DNA from: Vibrio sp. ED004
GTDB taxonomy: Bacteria; Pseudomonadota; Gammaproteobacteria; Enterobacterales; Vibrionaceae
Direction of reading: 5' to 3'
DNA: 64,000 bases
Assembly: GCF_023206395.1 (NCBI RefSeq)
Contig: NZ_CP066150.1
Span: 310,001 to 374,000, forward strand
Both the position numbers and the translations under genes were made by a program. The notes under the pieces are model-generated. The model was given only the letters and a program-made list of their open reading frames with translations. It had not been told where the DNA came from and did no database searches. Position 1 is the first letter of the stretch. Each line of letters opens with the position of its first letter. This document shows positions 23,003 through 35,303 of the stretch, piece by piece.

Positions 23003-25180
23003 ATGAGCGATTCGCTGCAGCAGGAACTGAAAAAATTCGAATTGCCTACCCGAACAGATTTCCCTTGGGTAGGCAAAGCAATAACGACAATGGGAGTGAT
23101 ACTCTCCCTCCTACATATTTGGTTTAATACTTTATCTACCTTGCCAGAGCTTTGGATTTCGGCGACGCATTTCGCTGGTTTCGCAATCATTTGCGCACTT
23201 TGGTATCCCGCCCATGTCTCGCTTAAAAAAAGCAAAATAGCATTAACTATCGATATTGGGATTGCCTTGGCTGCTTTAGCTTGCCTTATCTACATTCCCT
23301 TTGCCGAAGATGCGTTGTATGACCGAGGCGTAAAATTTATCGCCAGTGATTGGTTTTTCTCTATCTTGGCGATTGCCATCGTCATTGAGCTGATTAGACG
23401 CACTATGGGCTGGTTCATTCCAGTGCTTATCTTAGTGTGCTTAAGTTATGTAGTGCTTTGGGGACAATGGACCAGCGGTATTTTTCATTTTCCGGGTTTA
23501 AGCCTTGAGACGTTACTTTATCGAAGCTTTTACTCATCAGAAGGGATGTTTGGTTCGATCTCAAGAATCAGTTGGACCTTCGTGTTCATGTTCATCTTAT
23601 TTGGCGCATTTTTAGTTCGATCTGGTGTCGGCGACTACATTATTGATGTATCCCGTGCCGCGGCGGGTAAAGTGATTGGTGGCCCTGGTTTCATTGCCGT
23701 TATTGGCTCCGGCTTGATGGGCTCTGTCTCCGGATCGAGTGTAGCAAACACAGTATCAACGGGCGTGATCAGTATTCCTTTGATGCAAAAGGCAGGTTTC
23801 CCTTCGCGTTTCGCGGCAGGTGTTGAAGCGGCTGCATCTACTGGCGGGCAGCTGATGCCACCTGTGATGGGTGCGGGTGCGTTCATCATGGCGTCTTATA
23901 CGCAAATTCCTTATGTCGATATTATTGCGGTTTCCTTTGTTCCTGCGCTTATCTACTTTTTGTCTGTGGCCTTTTTCGTGCGTATTGAAGCGAAGCGTAG
24001 TGGTGTACAAAAGGTGACCTCTGGCTGTGAACCTTTGTTAAAGGTATTGCTGTCGGGTTGGCACAACCTGATCCCATTGGCCGTGTTAGTGACTTTGCTC
24101 GTTCAAGGCTTTACGCCGACTTACGCTGCGGGTATTTCGATTCTTTCTGTGGTGGTGGCATCATGGTTCTCTAAAAATCACAAAATGGGACCGAAAGCGA
24201 TCATTGAAGCGTTGTCTCAAGGCGCAAAAAACATGGCGACAACGGCTGTGTTATTAGTTGGTATTGGTCTAGTTGTTAATGTCATTAGCACTACGGGAAT
24301 TGGTAACACCTTCTCTTTGATGATCAACAGCTGGGCGAATGGCGAGTTACTGGTGATGATTGCGTTGATCGCACTGGCGTCTTTGATTCTGGGTATGGGG
24401 TTACCAGTAACGGCGGCTTATATTGTGTTGGGAACATTGTCTGCTCCTGCCTTGTATAAATTGATTGCTGAAAGTCAGCTGCTCGACTTGTTGGTGTCAG
24501 GGCAGCTTCCTGAGCAAGCTAAAGCCATCTTTATGTTGGCTGCGCCAGATAAGCTTGATCTATTGAACGCACCGATGGCGTTGGAAACGGCGAAAGAGAT
24601 GATTGCGTTGGTTCCTGCTGATTTTGTGGAAACTCTGCTTGAACAGAGCCTTGGCTTAGAAGCAATCAGTCTCGCACTGCTTTCGGCTCACTTAATTATT
24701 TTCTGGTTATCGCAAGACAGCAACGTGACTCCGCCTGTTTGTTTAACTGCATTTGCGGCTGCAACCATTGCTAAAACACCCCCGATGAGAACAGGCTTAA
24801 TGGCATGGAAGATCGCCAAAGGCTTGTATTTAGTACCATTGTTGATTGCCTACACTAACTTGGTAAGTTGGGATGTGACCTCCGTTTTAGTCACGGGTGG
24901 CTTTGCTGTTATTGGTACTTACGCGTTTATCGCGGCGATTGAAGGTTATCTAGAGAGCGAAGTTAATATTATTACTCGAGTAGTGTTGGTTGCGATAGGT
25001 ATAGCTCTAGTATGGCCTGATGTTTCAGTCGTGATCCGTTTGGTATGTGTTGCCATTTTTGTTGGTATCTTTATCTACAGCGGTCGTAAATACGATGCTA
25101 ATCAAGTGAAAAAGGAATCAGAAAGTGAGGAAAAAAAGTCACCTCAAACCGGGTCTAACACTGTCGCGTCTTCCCTATAA
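23003..25180 (+). CDS. TRAP transporter fused permease (TAXI type, 4TM-12TM)
   Basis: 725 residues from the ATG at 23003, preceded by CAGGAG; the longer ORF start at 22958 is less likely. Multiple hydrophobic helices with the small-subunit-like N-terminal part fused to the large DctM-like subunit: SGLMGSVSGSSVANTVSTGVISIPLM and AGVEAAASTGGQLMPPVMGAGAFIMA, both hallmarks of fused TAXI permeases. LGMGLPVTAAYIVLGTLSAPAL and DSNVTPPVCLTAFAAATIA are further on. The last ~25 residues are charged (KKESESEEKKS). It pairs with the TAXI binding protein, driving sodium-coupled uptake. Confidence 0.92.
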   Translation: MSDSLQQELKKFELPTRTDFPWVGKAITTMGVILSLLHIWFNTLSTLPELWISATHFAGFAIICALWYPAHVSLKKSKIALTIDIGIALAALACLIYIPFAEDALYDRGVKFIASDWFFSILAIAIVIELIRRTMGWFIPVLILVCLSYVVLWGQWTSGIFHFPGLSLETLLYRSFYSSEGMFGSISRISWTFVFMFILFGAFLVRSGVGDYIIDVSRAAAGKVIGGPGFIAVIGSGLMGSVSGSSVANTVSTGVISIPLMQKAGFPSRFAAGVEAAASTGGQLMPPVMGAGAFIMASYTQIPYVDIIAVSFVPALIYFLSVAFFVRIEAKRSGVQKVTSGCEPLLKVLLSGWHNLIPLAVLVTLLVQGFTPTYAAGISILSVVVASWFSKNHKMGPKAIIEALSQGAKNMATTAVLLVGIGLVVNVISTTGIGNTFSLMINSWANGELLVMIALIALASLILGMGLPVTAAYIVLGTLSAPALYKLIAESQLLDLLVSGQLPEQAKAIFMLAAPDKLDLLNAPMALETAKEMIALVPADFVETLLEQSLGLEAISLALLSAHLIIFWLSQDSNVTPPVCLTAFAAATIAKTPPMRTGLMAWKIAKGLYLVPLLIAYTNLVSWDVTSVLVTGGFAVIGTYAFIAAIEGYLESEVNIITRVVLVAIGIALVWPDVSVVIRLVCVAIFVGIFIYSGRKYDANQVKKESESEEKKSPQTGSNTVASSL

Positions 25181-25205
25181 TTAAAGGATTGAATGTAGGA
25201 ATATT

Positions 25206-26420
25206 ATGAACTCAACATACGACTATATTATCGTTGGTGGTGGCATTGTTGGTGTGTCGACGGCATGGCAATTACAGCAAGCTCACCCTGATAAAAGTAT
25301 CCTTTTAGTCGAAAAGGAGCGTGGCTTCGCGCAGCACCAAACTGGCCACAACAGCGGTGTGATTCACGCGGGTGTTTACTACGCTCCAGGCAGTTTAAAG
25401 GCCGATTTTTGTAAGCGTGGCGTAGAGCGAACTATCGCCTTTTGCAGCCAACACGATATCCCAGTCGAAAACTGCGGTAAGCTGTTGGTCGCGACCAATG
25501 AGCAGGAAGTGGAGCGCATGAACGCGCTCTATCAACGTTGTCATGATAACGACATTGATGTCGATCTCTTAGATCAAGCGCAACTGAAACTTGCAGAGCC
25601 AAACATCACGGGCTTGGGCGCGATTTATGTCAAAACCACCAGTATCGTCGACTACAAAAAAGTCACAGAAGTAATGGCTCAAGAGCTTGTTGAGGCGGGT
25701 GGCAAGCTCAGTCTCGGCACAGAAGTGATCATGGCGGATGAGCAAGAAGATGAAGTGCAGTTAACGTGCAAAGTAGATGGTCAAACTCTACAACTGAACA
25801 GCCGATTCTTGATCACTTGTTCTGGTTTGATGGCCGACAGAATGACCAGCATGCTTGGCATTGAAACCGACTTTCAAATCGTGCCTTATCGTGGTGAGTA
25901 TTATCAGTTGGACGCGAAACACAACCAGGTGGTGAATCACCTTATCTATCCGATCCCTGATCCAGAACTGCCTTTCTTGGGGGTGCACTTAACACGTATG
26001 ATTGATGGCTCCGTAACAGTAGGGCCAAATGCAGTTCAAGGTTGGAAGAGAGAAGGCTATGGCAAGCTAAACTTTAGTTTTAAGGACACTTGGCAGATGT
26101 TGAGATTTGCGGGCTTTTGGAAAGTGACTGCGAATAATATGAAAACCGGTTTGATCGAGCTTAAGAACTCGTGGTGGAAGCCGGGCTATCTAAAATTGGT
26201 CAACAAATATTGCCCGAGCATTACGGTGTCAGATTTCAAACCTTACCCAGCAGGCATACGCGCTCAAGCGGTGCTCAAAGATGGTACCTTGGTACATGAT
26301 TTTCTGTTTGCCGAAAGCCCAAGAAGCCTGCATGTGTGTAATGCGCCATCGCCAGCAGCGACCTCTGCAATGCCGATTGGTGAATACATTTGTGGCAAGG
26401 TGATCAAAAAAACGTCTTAA
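25206..26420 (+). CDS. lhgO: L-2-hydroxyglutarate oxidase/dehydrogenase
   Basis: 404 residues of the FAD-dependent DAO superfamily: YIIVGGGIVGVSTAWQLQ (dinucleotide fold, residues 6-23), HQTGHNSGVIHAGVYYAPGSLKADFC (LhgO-typical), YRGEYYQL, and a C-terminal PSPAATSAMPIG FAD contact. It oxidises L-2-hydroxyglutarate to 2-oxoglutarate, passing electrons to the membrane quinone pool. It begins 25 bp after the TRAP permease stop and so belongs to the sigma-54-driven operon. This hints that the transporter carries L-2-hydroxyglutarate or a close C5 diacid. That link is inferred. Confidence 0.88.
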   Translation: MNSTYDYIIVGGGIVGVSTAWQLQQAHPDKSILLVEKERGFAQHQTGHNSGVIHAGVYYAPGSLKADFCKRGVERTIAFCSQHDIPVENCGKLLVATNEQEVERMNALYQRCHDNDIDVDLLDQAQLKLAEPNITGLGAIYVKTTSIVDYKKVTEVMAQELVEAGGKLSLGTEVIMADEQEDEVQLTCKVDGQTLQLNSRFLITCSGLMADRMTSMLGIETDFQIVPYRGEYYQLDAKHNQVVNHLIYPIPDPELPFLGVHLTRMIDGSVTVGPNAVQGWKREGYGKLNFSFKDTWQMLRFAGFWKVTANNMKTGLIELKNSWWKPGYLKLVNKYCPSITVSDFKPYPAGIRAQAVLKDGTLVHDFLFAESPRSLHVCNAPSPAATSAMPIGEYICGKVIKKTS

Positions 26421-26490
26421 CTGTGAATTAAACTAATGGCTTGTTTGTTCGAACAGGGCTGTTCATAGCAAGTGAAGAGCGTAGATGATA

Positions 26491-26538
26491 AAAAATCCGC
26501 CAGCTCCATTCTATTTAGGATCGAACTTGCGGATTTTT
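26491..26538. terminator. Bidirectional terminator between lhgO and the aminopeptidase gene
   Basis: AAAAATCCGC (26491-26500) pairs with GCGGATTTTT (26529-26538) across a 28-nt loop. The genes are convergent, and the A/T-ended stem can terminate either strand. Confidence 0.7.
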
Positions 26539-26591
26539 GGTTTTAGCCGTGTTTGCTCGGGTTAGTGGCTAGCAAGCAACTAAACTTAAAG

Positions 26592-28142
26592 CTAATCAGG
26601 AACAAAGTTAGCGACGATGGTGACATCGTTAAAGTTACGGTAGCCGCGCACCATGATGTTGAATTCACCCGCTGGCTTGTTCAATACACACTGCTCGTTG
26701 CTACTGTTCTGGTATGGGCGGCAATCGTAGCTTGTTTTCGATACTGTACCATTGTGTTTCACATATAAATCCGCATCACCACTACGAGAGCCTGTTAATG
26801 TCACCGTTAACTGACCTGCACTTTCCGTTGTAAATGTGAAGAACTGCTCTTCACCATATCCTGCAGTAAGCCCTTCAACAGGCACGTCATTTTGCAGCTC
26901 TTTAGAGCCTGCAACGGGCGAATCAAGGCTGGTTTCGACAAGGTAAGCAATGGCCAGTTTGGCGAACTTGGTCGCATGTGTCGCTGTTGGATCGGAGTTC
27001 TCAAGCGTGTCGTGCTGAGTATGAATGTTTGGGTTGTAATCATTGAACATGCTCTCGAATGGCATGGCGGCTGGGTAGCCAACATTGTGCCAAGAGGCGT
27101 GGTCAGAACAGGCATAGCCACAATCATCGAAACCGTAACTGATGTCGCTGGCATAGGTGTCGATCAGCTCGCTTAAGTAGGTGGTTAAGTTACTGTCGGT
27201 ATAGTCTGTGATGAAGGTGATATCGTGCGCCGAACCGTTGTAGTTGGTCATGTCTAATTGCAGTACCGACACAACGTTTGCTTGTTCGTCTCTTAATGCA
27301 TTGGCGACATCTTGTGAACCACGTAGCCCTACTTCTTCTGCAGCATAACCATAGAACTTAATGGTTTTGTCTGGCTGAATGCCACTGGCGATCATCAGGC
27401 GAAGCGACTCTGTTACCGTTGCAATACCAGACGCATCATCATCGGCTCCCGGTGAGATGGTGCCTTCGCTTGTCCAAGATCCAACGGTCGAATCAAGGTG
27501 TCCACCAACCACGACGATCTCTTCAGGATATTTAGCGCCAAGCAGTGTCACTTCAACGGATTTCTGTGGGTATTCGGCATGCGTGATCTGGCGTGCAGAC
27601 GCATACGGCACATCCTTAATTTCTGTTTCCCAACGCTCTAAAAGCCAATCTGAAGCAGCAACACCAGTAGAAGTAGTATAAAAACGGTTGGTGAAGTTGG
27701 TTAGATTTTCAATGGTCGAGACCATGTTGTTCGGCTCGATCTGAGCGAGTAGGTCGTTCACTGTGTCTTGATGGCTGATTACCGGCTTTTCGAAGGTGCT
27801 CATTGTCAGTGGCATCGCTGCGGCTTTGAGTGCGCTTGCTTTGTCTTCGTGTACCATGTAGCCACCACAACGGTGGGTTTCTTCGTGCATGTGGCTGGAT
27901 AGTTTAGCGAGCTCTTTCTGGTTGATTTTCGCGACGATGGAATGCTTGTTTCCCGTCACGCTTGGGTAAACTGTTGCGCCATGTTGAGTCATTATATGCT
28001 GTGCGTCAGCATCGGTGGTGATCCAAACCTCTTGGTTCGCTGGTGGTGTGATGCCTAGGGATGCGTAAGCCGAAGTACTGTTGATTAAGGCTAGAGAACC
28101 TCCGAGTACAGCCAAAGCTAGCATGCTTTTTTGAATAGCCAT
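26592..28142 (-). CDS. Secreted M28 leucine aminopeptidase with PPC domain
   Basis: 516 residues: signal peptide (SMLALAVLGGSLALINSTSAYA), an N-terminal propeptide to about residue 120, and an M28 catalytic domain. Zinc-site residues are visible in VVGGHLDSTVG, SPGADDDASGIATV, YAAEEVGLRGSQ and HTQHDTLENSD. The C-terminal PPC domain (about 430-516) has GQLTVTLTGSRSGDADLYVKHNG and NKPAGEFNIMVRGY. It closely follows the architecture of the Vibrio proteolyticus-type aminopeptidase, releasing N-terminal hydrophobic residues outside the cell. Its neighbour is an M4 endopeptidase, so the two together degrade external protein. Confidence 0.9.
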   Translation of the reverse strand: MAIQKSMLALAVLGGSLALINSTSAYASLGITPPANQEVWITTDADAQHIMTQHGATVYPSVTGNKHSIVAKINQKELAKLSSHMHEETHRCGGYMVHEDKASALKAAAMPLTMSTFEKPVISHQDTVNDLLAQIEPNNMVSTIENLTNFTNRFYTTSTGVAASDWLLERWETEIKDVPYASARQITHAEYPQKSVEVTLLGAKYPEEIVVVGGHLDSTVGSWTSEGTISPGADDDASGIATVTESLRLMIASGIQPDKTIKFYGYAAEEVGLRGSQDVANALRDEQANVVSVLQLDMTNYNGSAHDITFITDYTDSNLTTYLSELIDTYASDISYGFDDCGYACSDHASWHNVGYPAAMPFESMFNDYNPNIHTQHDTLENSDPTATHATKFAKLAIAYLVETSLDSPVAGSKELQNDVPVEGLTAGYGEEQFFTFTTESAGQLTVTLTGSRSGDADLYVKHNGTVSKTSYDCRPYQNSSNEQCVLNKPAGEFNIMVRGYRNFNDVTIVANFVPD

Positions 28143-28251
28143 TTGTCGTCCTTTTTATGGTGATTATTGTTATCTTGATGGGTGTGATTTTTGTGTAATG
28201 CGTGGATGTTTTTGTGTAGATGTTTCATGCGCTAAACAGACAATAGAGAAA

Positions 28252-28271
28252 AGGGCCCCTTTCGGAGCCCT
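28252..28271 (-). terminator. Terminator of the M4 protease gene
   Basis: On the minus strand AGGGCTCC-GAAA-GGGGCCCT forms an 8-bp stem (one G-T pair) with a GAAA loop followed by TTTTCT, 15 bp past the stop at 28286. Confidence 0.8.
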
Positions 28272-28285
28272 GAATTTGCTATTGA

Positions 28286-31128
<2,843 letters not shown>

Positions 31129-31157
31129 AAAAAAGCCAGCGACGAGGTCACTGGCTT
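31129..31157 (-). terminator. Terminator of the small lipoprotein gene
   Basis: AAGCCAG...CTGGCTT stem with GAC/GTC inner pairs, followed on the minus strand by six T residues, about 65 bp past the stop at 31223. Confidence 0.85.
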
Positions 31158-31222
31158 AGATGAACTTAGTTTGTACAGGCTACGATTTAAGGCGCGTAAC
31201 TTAAGTATGCAACGATAGCGAA

Positions 31223-31498
31223 TTACTGCTTCTTACCGCCAACTTGAACGTAGTCGATACCGATAATACGGTTGATGATACCCAGAACAGAGCTTGTGTC
31301 AGAGTTTGTAGAGCGAATAGTTTCAACCGTAGCGCCTTCAGGTACCAATTCCATTGCACGATCTTGTGTGTTACCAGGAACTTGGAAACCTACGATGTTG
31401 AAGCTCTCAGCGTGCGCTGTGTAAACTTCTTCGTTGTGGCTGATACCTGAACAACCTGCTAGAGAAACAATGCCTAAAACAACTAATAACTTTTTCAT
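31223..31498 (-). CDS. Small lipoprotein of unknown function
   Basis: 91 residues with a type II signal: KKLLVVLGIVSLAGCSG places the lipidated Cys at residue 16. The mature part (GFQVPGNTQDRAMELVPEGATVETIRST) ends in VLGIINRIIGIDYVQVGGKKQ. The composition resembles small Vibrio lipoproteins of the TRL/YgdI type, but a family cannot be named. It lies 135 bp beyond the end of a two-component pair on the same strand, with its own terminator. Confidence 0.75.
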   Translation of the reverse strand: MKKLLVVLGIVSLAGCSGISHNEEVYTAHAESFNIVGFQVPGNTQDRAMELVPEGATVETIRSTNSDTSSVLGIINRIIGIDYVQVGGKKQ

Positions 31499-31633
31499 AA
31501 AAATACCCTAAGAATGATTGGAACCTAGATGGCAAGGCACAAAGGCAGTGGCATGATTATCTAGATTTAATAAGTTCATGGGAGACAGCATCTCCCGACC
31601 GATGTTGAACATTATTCCAGAGGTGTTTTGTCG

Positions 31634-32953
31634 TTACTGTATGGGTTTGTCAGCTGAATTATTACATAGCTGAATGGTTATGATGAATACTGCACCCTTT
31701 AAGGCATGGCTCTGACCCACTTCCACGGTTGCGTTGTGTTGAGCACAGATCTTCTCGACGATAGACAACCCTAAACCATGGCCACTCTTGGCTTTGTTAC
31801 GCGCTTTATCGCCAACGTAAAACGGTTCAAACAAGCGAGCCTGATGCTCTTGAGTCACACCATCGCCATCATCATGTACAGCTATCTGCAGTTGCTCTTG
31901 ATGCGCGCTGGCTTCAATTAACACTTGAGAGCGTGCGAATTTCATGGCGTTGCGTACGAGGTTATCTAGAGCGCGGTTCAGCAGTATTTCATCCGCAAGA
32001 ATCTCGTATGGTTGGTGTGGCAGTGATAGGTTGATATCGAGCTCAGTATCTTTATTCCAACGTGTCATTGCGTGACCAAGAAAGTCATTTATCTCGACAG
32101 GCTGCTGCAAATTTTCGAGGTCGCAGCTATCTAGCTTGGCGTAACACAATAGCTCGTCGACCATCTTCTCCATCTCTTCAGTATCCTCCACAATGCTTTC
32201 TACAGTCTTTTGTTGAGACTGATTGAGCGGTGTGTCTTTAAGCATTTCAGCTTGCCATTGGATACGGAATATCGGCGTGCGCAGCTCATGGGCGACCGCA
32301 TTTGTGAGCGAGCGATTACTCTCAATCAGTCGGTGAATACGGTCTGCCATTAGGTTGAAAGACTTATTGAGTGAGCCAATTGCAATGCCACTTGAGGTTT
32401 CGGCTCGCGAGGAGAGATCCCCTTCTGCAAAGGCTAGCGTCGCCGATTCAAGCTTCTTAACTCGGCGGAAGATGATAAATAGGTGGCATACGCCGTATAA
32501 GATAAAGCTGGCTAGGAAAAACAACCAGATGAGGTCATCTTCCAATTCTATTTTTTGCCTAACGAACGCTTCGCTGTTGGGTAGGTAATGATAGGTATTG
32601 TCACTGCTTGCTAAGCGAAACCAAAGATCACGCTCATCATCGTGAAAGATAAAGGTATTTGGGTTGGTCGAGAAGAACTCTGAAACAGAGCTTGGTATTT
32701 CATCTTTTGGATTGAACGTAATCAGTTTATTTCGAGTGGTTTCGACAAACTGGTTCATGGCTTGTTGAGCCGCTTCAAGCCCCTGATTTTTTGCGATGTT
32801 TTCTATGAGTTGCTGGTGGGCTGTTGCTTCATAATCTTGCAGAACATATTCGTAGTCAGTATTGAGCTGATAGACACAGATTTCGTAAGCGACAATGCCG
32901 CCCATGAAGCAAACTAACAGCCCTAATAGGGACTCCAAAAAGATACGTCGCAT
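31634..32953 (-). CDS. Sensor histidine kinase (RstB-like layout)
   Basis: 439 residues: TM1 (LLGLLVCFMGGIVAYEI), a ~125-residue periplasmic domain, and TM2 (LIWLFFLASFILYGVCHLFIIF). Then HAMP (RRVKKLESATLAFAEGDLSSR), HisKA with NAVAHELRTPIFRIQW (phospho-His), and HATPase_c (NLVRNAMKFA, VHDDGDGV, SGHGLGLSIVEKICA). It starts 36 bp after the response-regulator stop, in one operon. The layout recalls the RstA/RstB or CpxA group of envelope sensors. The signal is unknown; nearby lipoprotein genes suggest an envelope role. Confidence 0.88.
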   Translation of the reverse strand: MRRIFLESLLGLLVCFMGGIVAYEICVYQLNTDYEYVLQDYEATAHQQLIENIAKNQGLEAAQQAMNQFVETTRNKLITFNPKDEIPSSVSEFFSTNPNTFIFHDDERDLWFRLASSDNTYHYLPNSEAFVRQKIELEDDLIWLFFLASFILYGVCHLFIIFRRVKKLESATLAFAEGDLSSRAETSSGIAIGSLNKSFNLMADRIHRLIESNRSLTNAVAHELRTPIFRIQWQAEMLKDTPLNQSQQKTVESIVEDTEEMEKMVDELLCYAKLDSCDLENLQQPVEINDFLGHAMTRWNKDTELDINLSLPHQPYEILADEILLNRALDNLVRNAMKFARSQVLIEASAHQEQLQIAVHDDGDGVTQEHQARLFEPFYVGDKARNKAKSGHGLGLSIVEKICAQHNATVEVGQSHALKGAVFIITIQLCNNSADKPIQ

Positions 32954-32989
32954 AATCGCTCTCTTTCATTACGCTCGTACTGAGCGAAG

Positions 32990-33694
32990 TTAATGCCAGG
33001 CGGTTGAAACAAACAAGTAGCCTTTACCGCGAATGGTCTGAATTTTCTCTGCTGGTGTGTGGTCGTCGCCCAAAATCTTCCTTAGACGTACGACCTTGTT
33101 GTCAATCGTCCGGTCTATTCCGTCGTACTCAATCCCGCGTAATGTTTGCGTCAAGTAGTCACGAGATAGCGGCGTATCTGGGTTGCTTGCCAATAACCAA
33201 AGTAAGTCGAACTCGCTGTCAGTGAGTGATAAAACCGCACCTGAAAGTTCACACTTCTTATAAGTGTTTTTCAGAACGAGTTGATCAAACTGAAGGGTGT
33301 CTGAGTCATCGACTGAAGCGGTATTGGTGTCTTGGCGGCGTAATAGCGAACGAACTCTGGCCAGCAGAACTCTTGGTTTGATTGGCTTGGTGACATAGTC
33401 ATCAGCCCCTGTCTCTAAACCAGCGACGTGATCAAAGTCGTCATCGCTAGCGGTGAGCATCAAGATTTTACCTTTATAGTGCGTACGCGTCTGTCGGCAG
33501 ATTGTAAGTCCATCAGTTACAGGAAGCATCAAATCCAGCAGTACGATGTCAGGTTGTTCCTCGAGGATGGTGTGTGCGGCATCGCTACCATCATCCAATA
33601 CCGTGACATCAAAATCTTGCGCTACAAAGTAGTCCTGCAACATTTTCTGAAGTTTCAAATCGTCTTCCACGATGATCATTTTAGGTTTTGTCAT
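32990..33694 (-). CDS. OmpR-family response regulator
   Basis: 234 residues from the ATG at 33694 (MTKPKMIIVEDD), preferred over a 38-codon longer ORF because the receiver domain begins at once. The receiver has PDIVLLDLMLPVTDG (phospho-Asp) and the Lys of DDYVTKPIKPRVL. The C-terminal winged helix is LTDSEFDLLWLLASNPDTPLSRDYLTQTLRGIEYDGIDRTIDNKVVRLRKIL, with the transactivation loop and DNA-recognition helix. It is the first gene of the pair with the sensor at 31634-32953 and is divergent from a lipoprotein gene that may be a target. Confidence 0.9.
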   Translation of the reverse strand: MTKPKMIIVEDDLKLQKMLQDYFVAQDFDVTVLDDGSDAAHTILEEQPDIVLLDLMLPVTDGLTICRQTRTHYKGKILMLTASDDDFDHVAGLETGADDYVTKPIKPRVLLARVRSLLRRQDTNTASVDDSDTLQFDQLVLKNTYKKCELSGAVLSLTDSEFDLLWLLASNPDTPLSRDYLTQTLRGIEYDGIDRTIDNKVVRLRKILGDDHTPAEKIQTIRGKGYLFVSTAWH

Positions 33695-33981
33695 TCCATT
33701 ATCAGCCTTGTCGTGCGTTTCACTTATTGAGATTAGGTGAGCGAGTCTTCGTCGTGATGAATTATTACGATTAGACGCTGTTGCATATAAGTTCACATGC
33801 TTCGCCAAATACCTAAAGCGAATGATTAAACACTTTATAAGTTAGTTCAATGATGAATTAGCATTTATAGGGAAATAAAAAACATTGTTCAAATAAGTTC
33901 GACATTCTCATACATTCCCAAGACAGATCAATTCAGCGCTAAACAATAGAATTTTCCCATCAAACATTTTGGGAATGACGC

Positions 33982-35079
33982 ATGAATAACTATAGAAAAA
34001 CGTTACTGGCACTGCCTTTGATTATTTTAGCTGGGTGTAACTCAGGTTCAAGTTCTGGTAACGCAGCGACTAAAGCACAAGTGAAACCTAAGGCGGATTA
34101 CGTATTTTCGTCAGTAAAATTAGGTAAGTTGTATCAAGAGCGAGAAGAGCTTCAAGAGTCAATGAAACTGACCTATAACGGTGTGCAGTATGACCAAATT
34201 CAATTTGCTGAAGACATCAGTGAGAAGCAAAAAGTAGTAAGGCTTGCGAGCCGTTTAGGTCAAAGTGTTGACCTGTACTTTCCTGATGCAGGGTTTGATA
34301 GCTGCGGTATCTACACTGAGAGCAAGGGTTTGGATGTGTTTGATTGCGGCGCGGCGCTACGTTCTGTTTCTAATGAGACCACGTTAATCCAAACAAAAAC
34401 GAACAGTGCAAAAGCAGTTGAGCTTGAGTACCAAAATGAGTTGTCGCAATACGTGACGAGCTTGGGTTCGACGATTCTGAGTAAGACCAAAAATGGTAAT
34501 ACGGTCACCATCACCACTTCATTTGCTTTCAATGCTTTTTACCGAGATGTGCTCAAAGAGACTGGCGCTGTTGAGCGAATTCAATCGACTTTGGGTGCAT
34601 CCACCTATTCTCAGCTTTTTGATATCGTAAAGTTGTACCCGGGTAGCGAGATGACGTTGAAATTCACCAATCATATCGGTGGTAGTGCTGATGACGAAAT
34701 CAACATGTACACCGGGCGCATGATCCACCACAACAAGATGACGACAGTCGTTACTGCTACGGGTTCGGTGTTCTCGGGTGGCACGGATCTGTTCGCAGCG
34801 GGGAATCCACGAGTTCTGCAACGGGCTGATACCACCAAAGCTATTGAGCTGAATAAGCAGGTGGGTGTGCATAGCTGGGCTGAGGGGGATAAAACGGCTA
34901 AAGAGTTCCCATACACCAACGAGAGTCATCGCCAACAAGCGACCTATTTCAAAAAGGTGATAGGAGACAAAGGAATCGATTTCTACATCTTCACTTTAGA
35001 TTCTGCCCCAGCTTCTGGTGAGCACTGGATGACGAAAGCCGACTCGGATAAGTATGGTTTTATTACCCGTATTGAGTAA
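33982..35079 (+). CDS. Predicted lipoprotein, unknown function
   Basis: 365 residues with a lipobox (LLALPLIILAGCNSGSSSG; Cys at 19) and a low-complexity Ser/Gly tether. The mature domain shows mixed alpha/beta composition with two Cys (DSCGIYTESKGLDVFDCGAAL) that could form a disulphide. The family was not recognised. It is divergent from the two-component operon, and a terminator follows at 35119, so it is monocistronic. The next genes (LruC protein and a Gly-rich lipoprotein) suggest an envelope or surface-associated locus. Confidence 0.7.
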   Translation: MNNYRKTLLALPLIILAGCNSGSSSGNAATKAQVKPKADYVFSSVKLGKLYQEREELQESMKLTYNGVQYDQIQFAEDISEKQKVVRLASRLGQSVDLYFPDAGFDSCGIYTESKGLDVFDCGAALRSVSNETTLIQTKTNSAKAVELEYQNELSQYVTSLGSTILSKTKNGNTVTITTSFAFNAFYRDVLKETGAVERIQSTLGASTYSQLFDIVKLYPGSEMTLKFTNHIGGSADDEINMYTGRMIHHNKMTTVVTATGSVFSGGTDLFAAGNPRVLQRADTTKAIELNKQVGVHSWAEGDKTAKEFPYTNESHRQQATYFKKVIGDKGIDFYIFTLDSAPASGEHWMTKADSDKYGFITRIE

Positions 35080-35118
35080 GTTCTAAAAGCATAGTTCTCG
35101 ATAGTTCTAACTCTTAGC

Positions 35119-35155
35119 AAGGTTGATAGTGACTCCGTCGTTATCAACCTTTTTT
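35119..35155 (+). terminator. Terminator after the 365-residue lipoprotein gene
   Basis: AAGGTTGATA (35119-35128) pairs with TATCAACCTT (35142-35151) and is followed by a T run, 40 bp after the stop. Confidence 0.92.
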
Positions 35156-35303
35156 GTGTTTTCTTTTTCACTTCAACTTCATTCTCAAAATGAGAATAAA
35201 TAAGTATTAACATCTAAGTGATTGTTAAATAAAATATTAATTACCAGCACTATCTTTGCTCTATCTCTCTTTACACGTTTAAGGCTAGTGAAGAGGGAAC
35301 ATA

